From Deltaproteobacteria bacterium (GTDB taxonomy: Bacteria; Desulfobacterota; Desulfuromonadia; Desulfuromonadales; Geothermobacteraceae), in NCBI GenBank assembly GCA_003695205.1, contig RFIO01000227.1:1-6346 (forward strand): a stretch of 6,346 nucleotides of DNA, in the 5' to 3' direction. The notes beneath the pieces were generated by a model that was given only the letters and a program-made list of their open reading frames with translations, searched no databases and was not told where the DNA came from. This document shows positions 1 through 5,045 of this stretch, piece after piece; position 1 is the stretch's first letter; the number at the start of each line of letters is the position of its first letter. Both the position numbers and the translations under genes were made by a program.

Positions 1-144
1 ACACCGCCCTTCCTGTACCAACCGTTGGACGGTCTTTCGCTATTGCCGCCGCAAACCCTGAGGCGGCAGTCGGGGCCGCCTGTATGGATGTTTCCCGCCT
101 CGCTTTGCCGAAATCCTTACTGAAAAACAAGGCTTGCCTCATTT

Positions 145-156
145 TGTCATTTGACA
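145..156. promoter_or_regulatory. Short perfect inverted repeat over the dctP -35 box (possible operator)
   Basis: TGTCA-TT-TGACA is a perfect two-fold symmetric site. Its right half coincides with the -35 hexamer TTGACA at 151-156, so a protein bound here would compete with RNA polymerase for the dctP promoter. The symmetry and overlap are seen directly; the operator role is inference. The arms are only 5 bp, so chance occurrence is quite possible, and I do not recognise it as the site of a named regulator. Confidence 0.3.
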
Positions 157-179
157 GACGGCAAACAGGGTTTTATGTT
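151..179 (+). promoter_or_regulatory. Sigma70-type promoter of dctP
   Basis: TTGACA (151-156, perfect -35) is followed by a 17-nt spacer and TATGTT (174-179, four of six matches to TATAAT). Transcription would begin near 186, giving a leader of about 55 nt before the dctP start at 241. The promoter lies inside the 5' extension of the dctP reading frame, which is open from a TTG at 151, so that extension would not be part of the mRNA. This supports the start at 241. Confidence 0.6.
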
Positions 180-186
180 TGAAAAA

Positions 187-204
187 TCGCATATCTACAT
201 GCGA
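187..204 (+). promoter_or_regulatory. 6-bp hairpin / inverted repeat at the predicted 5' end of the dctP mRNA
   Basis: TCGCAT (187-192) and ATGCGA (199-204) are perfect inverted repeats separated by a 6-nt loop. They start one or two bases after the predicted transcription start of dctP. In RNA this would be a 5'-terminal stem-loop of the kind known to protect some mRNAs, such as ompA, from decay. In DNA it would be an 18-bp symmetric site over +1, suitable for a repressor. The sequence alone does not separate these roles. Confidence 0.35.
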
Positions 205-240
205 GCCCTTTCACCCTACCCTTTTGCAAGGAGGATGCAG

Positions 241-1332
241 ATGAGTCAGCAGAATCGACGGGATTTCCTCAAGAAGGCGACGGTGGCAACCGCCGCCGCG
301 GCTGCCGCGACCACCATCGGGGCTCCGGCAGTTCACGCAAAAAAGACTTACACCTGGAAAATGGTCACCACATGGCCGCCGCACTTCCCGGTCCTGGGTG
401 AAGGTGCCGACAAGCTGGCAGAGTGGGTTGAAAAGATGTCGGACGGGCGGCTGCGCATCCAGGTTTACGGCGGCGGCGAACTGGTCCCGCCGCTGCAGGC
501 ATTTGATGCCGTCAGCCAGGGGATGGTCGAGATGGGACATGGCGCCAGCTACTACTGGGCCGGCAAGGCTCCGGCCACCCAGTTCTTTGCCGCCGTTCCC
601 TTCGGCATGAACGCCCAGCAGATGAACGCCTGGATCTATTCCGGCGGCGGCCAAAAACTCTGGGACGAGGTCTACGCTCCCTTTAACCTCAAGCCGATGC
701 CGGCCGGCAACACCGGCGTCCAGATGGGCGGCTGGTTCAACAAGGAAATCAAGACCATCAAGGACTTCAAGGGCCTGAAGATGCGCATCCCCGGTCTGGG
801 GGGCAAGGTCCTGGCCAAGGCTGGCGGCACCGCGGTCCTGTCGGCCGGCGGCGAAATCTACACCAATCTCGAGCGTGGCGTCATCGACGCTACCGAGTGG
901 GTCGGCCCCTACCATGACTACCTGATGGGCTTCTACAAGGTCGCCAAGTACTACTACTACCCCGGCTGGCACGAGCCAGGCACCGTGCTGGAGACCTTTG
1001 TCAACAAGAAGGCATGGGAATCCCTGCCCAAGGACCTGCAGGAGATCGTCACCGCCGCGGCCATGCGTTCCAACATCTGGATGCTGAGCGAGTTCGAGGC
1101 CAAGAACAACACCTACCTGCAGAAGCTGATCAACGAACACGGGGTCAAACTGAAGAAGTTCCCCGACGAGGTGGTCAAAACCCTGCGCGGCTACGCGGCC
1201 GAAGTCCTCGACGACATTGCGGCCAAGGATGCCCAGGCGAAAAAGGTCTACGAATCCTTCCGCAAGTTCCAGAAAAACGTTCTGGCCTGGTCGAAGATCT
1301 CGGAAAAAGCCTTCACCGACATCATGGAATGA
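241..1332 (+). CDS. dctP: TRAP transporter substrate-binding protein, DctP family (FcbT1/TakP-like), Tat-exported
   Basis: Periplasmic receptor of a tripartite ATP-independent transporter; it captures a small organic acid and delivers it to the DctQM membrane complex. The product is 363 aa. The ATG at 241 is preceded by AAGGAGG (228-234) at ideal spacing, while the longer frame from 151 runs through the promoter. The N-terminus is a twin-arginine signal: NRRDFLKK (residues 5-12), an alanine-rich core, and probable cleavage after VHA (residue 33). The mature protein shows DctP-family marks: TTWPP (43-47), YYWAGK (104-109), GNTGVQMGGWF (156-166), KMRIPG with Arg182 (the usual carboxylate-binding arginine), and ATEWVGP (217-223). 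By recalled similarity, Gln161, Glu219-Trp220 and Glu245 sit where TakP and the Thermus lactate receptor bind a metal ion bridging the ligand. It resembles proteins annotated as mannitol/chloroaromatic receptors, but family relatives bind keto acids or lactate, so the substrate is unknown. The membrane subunits are convergent, downstream on the other strand. Confidence 0.95.
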   Translation: MSQQNRRDFLKKATVATAAAAAATTIGAPAVHAKKTYTWKMVTTWPPHFPVLGEGADKLAEWVEKMSDGRLRIQVYGGGELVPPLQAFDAVSQGMVEMGHGASYYWAGKAPATQFFAAVPFGMNAQQMNAWIYSGGGQKLWDEVYAPFNLKPMPAGNTGVQMGGWFNKEIKTIKDFKGLKMRIPGLGGKVLAKAGGTAVLSAGGEIYTNLERGVIDATEWVGPYHDYLMGFYKVAKYYYYPGWHEPGTVLETFVNKKAWESLPKDLQEIVTAAAMRSNIWMLSEFEAKNNTYLQKLINEHGVKLKKFPDEVVKTLRGYAAEVLDDIAAKDAQAKKVYESFRKFQKNVLAWSKISEKAFTDIME

Positions 1333-1355
1333 ACCTTTCGTCCAGCCGGAGAGAA

Positions 1356-1388
1356 AAAACGGGCACCCCAAATCGGGGTGCCCGTTTT
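1356..1388. terminator. Bidirectional intrinsic terminator between dctP and dctM
   Basis: A perfect 14-bp stem, AAAACGGGCACCCC (1356-1369) with GGGGTGCCCGTTTT (1375-1388), encloses a 5-nt loop. On the + strand the stem ends in TTTT, and on the - strand it ends in a run of six T. It sits 23 nt after the dctP stop and 22 nt from the dctM stop, so it can end both convergent transcripts. Confidence 0.93.
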
Positions 1389-1410
1389 CATTTCAGGTCG
1401 TGTCCCGGGT

Positions 1411-2736
1411 TCAGTGCCCGGCAGACATGACTTTGGGCAGCCAGGTGACCGCCTCGGGCCAGACGATGACCACGAACAGGCCGATCAGCTGGATGGCGAT
1501 GAAGGGGATGATGCCCCGATAGATATGTCCCGTGGTCACCTCCGGCGGCGCCACCCCCTTGAGGTAGAACAGGGAGAAGCCGAAGGGCGGCGTCAGGAAG
1601 GAGGTCTGCAGGTTCATGGCGATCAGGATGCCGACCCAGAGCAGGTCGACGCCGAGATGCTGGAAGATCGGCGTCACCACCGGCACGATGATGAAGGTGA
1701 TTTCGATGAAGTCGATGAAGAAACCCGCGATGAAGATCACCAGCATGACCACGAACAGGAACATGTGCGGTCCCATCTCCGACTCGAGAATCAGGTGGGT
1801 AATGTAGCGATCGCCGGACAGGCCGCGAAAAACCAGACCGAAGGCGGTGGCCCCCACCAGCAGCACGAAGACCATGCAGGTCAGGATCGTGGTTCCCTTC
1901 ATCACCTCGCGCAGGGTATTCAGGTTGAACTTCTTCTGCCAGACCGTCAGCCCGGTGGCTCCCAACGCGCCGACGGCGGCCGCCTCGGTCGGGGAGGCGA
2001 TGCCGGCGAAGATGGAACCGAGTACCGCCAGGATGAGAAAGAAGGGAAGCAGGAAGGCGCGCACAACTCGCTTGATCATGGCCTTCCCCTTGAAAGCGGC
2101 CAGTTCATCGGCCGGCATGGCCGGTGCCGACTTCGGCCGAAGAAAGGCGATGACCAGGATCCAGACGATGTAAAGGCCGACCAGAACCAGCCCCGGGATG
2201 ACCGCGCCCATGAACATGTCGCCGATGGAGATGTTCATGATCGAGCCGAGCAGAACAAGAACGATGGATGGCGGAATGATCTGCCCCAGGGTACCGGAAG
2301 CGCAGATGGTTCCGGTCGCAAGCTCGGGCGTGTAACCGCGCTTGAGCATGGTCGGCAGCGACAGCAGGCCCATGGTGACCACCGTGGCACCGACGATGCC
2401 GGTCGATGCCGCCAGCACGGCACCGACCACTACCACTGAGATCGCCAGGCCGCCGCGCATACGGCCGAACAGCAGCGCCATGGTTTCCAGCAGTTCCTCG
2501 GCCAGTCCCGATTTTTCCAGCATCAGCCCCATGTAGACGAACAGGGGCACGGCGATCAGCACGTAGTTGGTCATGGTGCCCCAGATGCGCAGCGGCAGCA
2601 GCTGGAAGAAGTTGAGGCCGAAGGTGAAGTAGCCGAAGATCAGCGATACGCCGCCAAGGGTGAAGGCCACGGGGAAGCCGAACAGCAGCATGCCGAAGAC
2701 CACCCCGAAGAGAACCAGGGAAATCCACTCAGGCAT
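1411..2736 (-). CDS. dctM: TRAP transporter large permease subunit, DctM family
   Basis: Large membrane subunit of the TRAP transporter. It forms the ion-driven transport channel in the inner membrane and works with DctQ and the periplasmic DctP. The 441-aa length fits the family. The sequence is almost entirely hydrophobic, with repeated long membrane segments (for example about 8-38, 97-127, 153-198, 228-247, 284-303, 326-356 and 409-427). Recognisable DctM signatures are GQIIPPSI (151-158, in the first half), AGIASPTEAAAVGA (244-257) and the second-half counterpart TSFLTPPFG (378-386). The two proline-rich turns fit the inverted-repeat fold of the family. The ATG at 2736 is preceded by GGAGGTG (2741-2747, - strand). 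The first 8 nt overlap the end of dctQ, so translation is probably coupled. The sequence is closest in feel to the mannitol/chloroaromatic (FcbT3) group, matching DctP. No frameshift or damage is seen. Confidence 0.95.
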   Translation of the reverse strand: MPEWISLVLFGVVFGMLLFGFPVAFTLGGVSLIFGYFTFGLNFFQLLPLRIWGTMTNYVLIAVPLFVYMGLMLEKSGLAEELLETMALLFGRMRGGLAISVVVVGAVLAASTGIVGATVVTMGLLSLPTMLKRGYTPELATGTICASGTLGQIIPPSIVLVLLGSIMNISIGDMFMGAVIPGLVLVGLYIVWILVIAFLRPKSAPAMPADELAAFKGKAMIKRVVRAFLLPFFLILAVLGSIFAGIASPTEAAAVGALGATGLTVWQKKFNLNTLREVMKGTTILTCMVFVLLVGATAFGLVFRGLSGDRYITHLILESEMGPHMFLFVVMLVIFIAGFFIDFIEITFIIVPVVTPIFQHLGVDLLWVGILIAMNLQTSFLTPPFGFSLFYLKGVAPPEVTTGHIYRGIIPFIAIQLIGLFVVIVWPEAVTWLPKVMSAGH

Positions 2737-3286
2737 GGCTCACCTCCCCGGCATCCTTGCCCGAGTCCTCGGCATCCAGCGGACGGCCGATCAGGGTCAT
2801 GAAACTGCGCAGGGCCATGGAGATGCCCTGCAAAAAGACCAGCCCAAGACCGATCGGAATCATCAGCTTGAGCAGGTAGCGGGCGGGCAATCCGCCCGGA
2901 TTGGGGCTGCCTTCGTGGACCATCCAGCTCATCTGGACAAAATTCTTGCTGGTCCAGACCACCAGAAGTGAAAAGGGAATCAGAAACAGGACACAGCCGA
3001 CGAAATCGATCAACGCCTTCTTTTTCGGCGACATGTGGCCGTAAAAGACATCGACGCGCACGTGGCCGTCTTCCTTGAGCGTGTAGGCGGCACCGATGAG
3101 GAAGATGACGGCAAAGATGTGCCATTCCAGCTCCTGTACCGCCACCATGCTCTCATTGAGCAGGTAGCGGGTCACCACATCGAAGCAGACCACCAGCACC
3201 AGAAGGGTCGTCAGCCAGGCCACCGAGCGGCCGACCCACTCGTTCAGGCTGTCAATGAGGCGAACAACCCGGGTTAAAAAGTTCAT
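2729..3286 (-). CDS. dctQ: TRAP transporter small permease subunit, DctQ family
   Basis: Small membrane subunit that pairs with DctM in the inner membrane. At 185 aa it has the usual four hydrophobic segments (about 22-42, 55-71, 93-112, 138-158). It carries DctQ family marks: DVVTRYLLN (36-44), then EW (54-55) and GAAYTLKEDGHVRVDVFY (65-82). I chose the ATG at 3286 because GGAGG (3292-3296, - strand) lies 5 nt upstream and because MNFLTRVVRLID begins the usual N-terminus. The frame is open further upstream to 3442, but that extension is Cys/Pro-rich, not DctQ-like, and crosses the predicted promoter. The C-terminal tail (about 166-185) is acidic. The gene is first in a two-gene operon with dctM; the stop codon lies inside the dctM start (ATGCCTGA). 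Confidence 0.93.
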   Translation of the reverse strand: MNFLTRVVRLIDSLNEWVGRSVAWLTTLLVLVVCFDVVTRYLLNESMVAVQELEWHIFAVIFLIGAAYTLKEDGHVRVDVFYGHMSPKKKALIDFVGCVLFLIPFSLLVVWTSKNFVQMSWMVHEGSPNPGGLPARYLLKLMIPIGLGLVFLQGISMALRSFMTLIGRPLDAEDSGKDAGEVSHA

Positions 3287-3316
3287 GACAACCTCCAGGG
3301 ATGCAAAAGTCGCCAT

Positions 3317-3345
3317 ATTTTGCCCCGTCAAACTTTGTCTCACAA
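3317..3345 (-). promoter_or_regulatory. Candidate promoter of the dctQM operon
   Basis: Read on the - strand, TTGTGA (3345-3340) and CAAAAT (3322-3317) are separated by 17 nt, each with four of six consensus matches. Transcription would start near 3310, leaving a leader of about 24 nt before dctQ. The match is moderate, and an alternative sigma factor cannot be excluded. I looked for a -24/-12 sigma54 site here and found none with correct spacing. An AAAAA-C-TTTTT symmetric stretch at 3348-3358 lies just upstream of the -35 and could be a regulator site or simply an AT-rich UP-like element. Confidence 0.4.
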
Positions 3346-3400
3346 GGAAAAACTTTTTAAGGCCTGACCACTTCGCCGGCCAAATCGGCGGCGGAATCGA

Positions 3401-3429
3401 TTGACAGCATCGAAGGCATTGGCTAAAGT
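3401..3429 (+). promoter_or_regulatory. Sigma70-type promoter of the riboswitch-metX transcript
   Basis: A perfect -35 TTGACA (3401-3406), a 17-nt spacer and TAAAGT (3424-3429, four of six matches) place the transcription start near 3436. That is about 11 nt before the first riboswitch helix, so the whole aptamer is transcribed. Position and spacing both fit. Confidence 0.7.
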
Positions 3430-3446
3430 GCCGGAACAACAACGGA

Positions 3447-3570
3447 CGTCTTTATCGCGAGTGGTGGAGGGACAGGCCCTGCGAAGCCACAGCAACCGGC
3501 CCGCATGCGGGTGCCAGGTGCTAATTCCTGCCCGGATCAACCGCATGGTTCCCCGGGGGAGATGAGGACG
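3447..3570 (+). promoter_or_regulatory. SAM-I (S-box) riboswitch aptamer
   Basis: RNA aptamer that binds S-adenosylmethionine. The conserved core can be read directly: GTGGTGGAGGGA (3461-3472), GGCCC (3475-3479), GAAGCC (3483-3488), GCAACC (3492-3497) and GGTGCTAATTCC (3517-3528). P1 is a 10-bp helix of CGTCTTTATC (3447-3456) with GATGAGGACG (3561-3570), containing two G-U pairs. P2 spans 3461-3490 (GTGG with CCAC, then GGG with CCC). P3 spans about 3492-3521 (CCCGC with GCGGG). P4 spans about 3531-3557. The characteristic pseudoknot between the P2 loop and the P3/P4 junction is present as CAGG (3473-3476) with CCTG (3527-3530). It is followed by a terminator and then metX, so S-adenosylmethionine should switch metX off. 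The family assignment rests on the recognised core plus intact helices. Confidence 0.95.
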
Positions 3571-3605
3571 GAGCCGGAGACGCTCAGGACCAGCGAGCCC
3601 ATCCA

Positions 3606-3640
3606 GGCCCCTTCCCCTCCCGGGAAGGGGCCTTTTGTTT
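3606..3640 (+). terminator. Riboswitch-controlled intrinsic terminator upstream of metX
   Basis: A perfect 11-bp GC-rich stem, GGCCCCTTCCC (3606-3616) with GGGAAGGGGCC (3622-3632), has a 5-nt loop and is followed by TTTTGTTT. A possible antiterminator is GGGGGAG (3555-3561, end of P4 and first base of the P1 3' strand) pairing with CTTCCCC (3611-3617), 7 bp with one G-U. This would be available only when the aptamer is unfolded. An alternative is 3552-3559 with 3617-3624. The terminator is clear; the antiterminator pairing is inference. Confidence 0.9.
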
Positions 3641-3652
3641 CGGACGTGAATC

Positions 3653-4786
3653 ATGAGCCAGGATGACAGCCGCTCGGTCGGCATCGTCACAACCGAACGT
3701 GTCACCTTCGAGGTCGAGCTGCAGCTGGAGAGCGGCCGGCTGCTCGGGCCGATCACGCTCGCCTATGAAACCTACGGTCGCCTGAACGACAGCCGAAGCA
3801 ATGCCATCCTGGTGACCCACGCCTGGACCGGAGACGCCCATGCCGCCGGACGTCACCACCCCGAGGATCGCAAGCCGGGCTGGTGGGACGACATGATCGG
3901 TCCCGGCAAAGTCCTGGACACCGACCGCTACTTCGTCATCTGTTCCAACGTCATCGGCTCCTGCAAGGGATCGACCGGGCCGACCAGCATCAACCCGCGC
4001 ACCGGCAAACGCTACAACCTCAGCTTTCCGGTCCTGATGGTACGCGACATGGTCCGGGCCCAGGTGCTGCTGATCGACCACCTCGGCATCGACCGGCTGC
4101 TGAGCGTCATCGGCGGCTCCATGGGTGCCATGCAGGCCGTCGAGTGGGGCATCCACTTCCCCGAGAGGGTGCGCAGCGTCATTCCCATCGCCGGCTGCGG
4201 CCGGACTTCGCCCATGGCCATCTCCCTCAACGCGGTGGCGCGCCAGGCGATTTTCAACGACCCCATGTGGAAAAAGGGCAACTACAAGCCCGAACATCCA
4301 CCGGCCGACGGGCTGGCGCTGGCACGCGCCATCGGTCACATCTCCTTTCTGTCCGACCGTTCGATGCAGCTGAAGTTCGGCCGGCGCTTCTCGGCCCGGG
4401 ATGGCCAGTTCGACTTTTTCGGCCGTTTCGAGGTCGAGAACTATCTCGCCTACAACGGCGGCAACTTCGTCGACCGCTTCGACACCAACAGCTTTCTCTA
4501 CCTGGCCAAGGCCCTCGACCTGTATGACCTGGCCTGGGGCTTCGACAGCCGTGAAGAGGCACTGAAGAATCTGACCTGTCCGTCCCTCTGGTTCGCCTTT
4601 ACCTCCGACTGGCTCTACCCGCCCTACCTGACCGAAGAGGTAATCGACATTCTCCGGAACCTCGGACAGCCGGTCGAATACCACCTCATCGAGTCCGACT
4701 ACGGTCACGACTCCTTCCTTGTGGAACCGGAAAAGTTCACGCCGAAGGTGACGGCCTTCCTCGACCGCCTCACCTCGGAAGCCTGA
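3653..4786 (+). CDS. metX: Homoserine O-acetyltransferase (MetX family)
   Basis: Transfers an acyl group, normally acetyl from acetyl-CoA, to the hydroxyl of L-homoserine. The product feeds direct sulfhydrylation to homocysteine in cytoplasmic methionine synthesis. The 377-aa protein is a full-length alpha/beta-hydrolase-fold enzyme. The nucleophile elbow is GGSMG with Ser156, and the other triad members are Asp319 (TSDWLYPP) and His352 (YGHDSF). Other MetX marks are LAYETYG (36-42), THAWTGDAH (55-63), the oxyanion/substrate segment NVIGSCKGSTGP (99-110) and GRRFSARDGQ (243-252). Some MetX-family proteins use succinyl-CoA, and I cannot tell acyl preference by eye. The SAM-I riboswitch immediately upstream supports a methionine role independently. 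The ATG at 3653 is only 12 nt after the terminator T tract, and no good Shine-Dalgarno precedes it (only CGGACG at 3641-3646). No in-frame upstream start looks better, because the preceding bases form the terminator. It appears to be a single-gene unit. Confidence 0.95.
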   Translation: MSQDDSRSVGIVTTERVTFEVELQLESGRLLGPITLAYETYGRLNDSRSNAILVTHAWTGDAHAAGRHHPEDRKPGWWDDMIGPGKVLDTDRYFVICSNVIGSCKGSTGPTSINPRTGKRYNLSFPVLMVRDMVRAQVLLIDHLGIDRLLSVIGGSMGAMQAVEWGIHFPERVRSVIPIAGCGRTSPMAISLNAVARQAIFNDPMWKKGNYKPEHPPADGLALARAIGHISFLSDRSMQLKFGRRFSARDGQFDFFGRFEVENYLAYNGGNFVDRFDTNSFLYLAKALDLYDLAWGFDSREEALKNLTCPSLWFAFTSDWLYPPYLTEEVIDILRNLGQPVEYHLIESDYGHDSFLVEPEKFTPKVTAFLDRLTSEA

Positions 4787-4799
4787 CAACCTCTGAAAA

Positions 4800-4810
4800 G
4801 AGCAAAGCTC
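4800..4810 (-). terminator. Weak candidate terminator after the selU-small gene unit
   Basis: GAGC-AAA-GCTC forms a 4-bp hairpin that, read on the - strand, is followed by TTTT (4799-4796). It lies about 40 nt beyond the stop of the small Cys gene. The stem is short for an intrinsic terminator. A second imperfect hairpin at 4819-4847 (CCGCG with CGCGG outside, GACA with TGTC inside) has no adjacent T tract. The convergent end of metX has no better terminator in this 65-nt gap. Confidence 0.25.
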
Positions 4811-4851
4811 GCCGACCGCCGCGGTGTGACAGCCGTGTCGATCGCGGGAAG

Positions 4852-5019
4852 TTATTCGCCGAAAAGGTTCAGCTGGGAAAATGCGTATTCGGGACTTTTG
4901 AAGGGGCGGGGCTGGAAACGGGGGCATTCGAGCAGCAGGACATGGCCCGGCTGACGGCAGCTGCGCAGGCAGCGTCGGCACAGGCTGTTGCTCGTTTCAC
5001 GGGGAATCGGACGGGCCAT
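4852..5019 (-). CDS. Small four-cysteine protein with C-terminal QLNLF motif, function unknown
   Basis: A 55-residue protein I cannot name with certainty. The start at 5019 is well supported: GGAGGA lies immediately upstream (GGAGG at 5024-5028, - strand) at proper spacing. A start 27 nt further up (5046) would overlap the selU stop and lacks such a site. The N-terminus is basic with PIPRE. A core of Cys14-x2-Cys17-x3-Cys21-x10-Cys32 includes CRQPGHVLLLECPRF (21-35), followed by PRPFK and an aromatic tail. Four spaced cysteines suggest a zinc (or possibly Fe-S) site; no membrane segment or signal peptide is seen. The last seven residues are QLNLF-GE, identical in its pentapeptide to the clamp-binding motif of E. 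coli UmuC. The gene starts 26 nt after the selU stop on the same strand, so it is probably co-transcribed. I have a vague impression of similar short proteins in Geobacter relatives but cannot verify it. Spurious translation remains possible but is unlikely given the ribosome site and cysteine pattern. Confidence 0.75.
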   Translation of the reverse strand: MARPIPRETSNSLCRRCLRSCRQPGHVLLLECPRFQPRPFKSPEYAFSQLNLFGE

Positions 5020-5045
5020 GGTTCCTCCGGCTGCAATTGTCACCA

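Noticed and set aside
61..81. AGGCGGC...GCCGCCT hairpin as a terminator of an upstream gene
   Set aside because: The 7-bp stem with a 7-nt loop has no T tract next to it on either strand, and no upstream gene is visible. A smaller hairpin at 21-33 is equally weak.
1..123. Open frame from the left edge to TGA at 121-123, possibly the end of an upstream + strand gene
   Set aside because: About 40 codons without a recognisable motif. Another + frame is also open through the same bases to about 181, so openness is not informative in this GC-rich DNA. Nothing supports a gene.
151..240. 30-residue N-terminal extension of dctP starting at TTG 151
   Set aside because: The codon overlaps the -35 box, the -10 box lies inside the extension, and the Tat signal and AAGGAGG site point to the ATG at 241.
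211..1371. Long - strand open frame opposite dctP (386 residues)
   Set aside because: It is the antisense shadow of dctP caused by high-GC codon bias; it spans the shared terminator and shows no family motif.
1378..2439. Long + strand frame opposite dctM rich in Asp, His, Gln and Gly
   Set aside because: Its composition is that expected from reading membrane-protein codons in reverse, it begins inside the terminator, and DctM motifs on the other strand are unambiguous.
3287..3345. Sigma54 (-24/-12) promoter before dctQM, as seen for some C4-dicarboxylate transport genes
   Set aside because: The nearest match, TGGCGACTTTTGCA on the - strand, has 8 rather than 10 bases between the GG and GC dinucleotides.
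3584..4981. 465-residue - strand frame opposite metX
   Set aside because: It runs across the terminator, metX and the intergenic gap in reverse and overlaps the supported small Cys gene; it has no motifs and is a shadow of metX.
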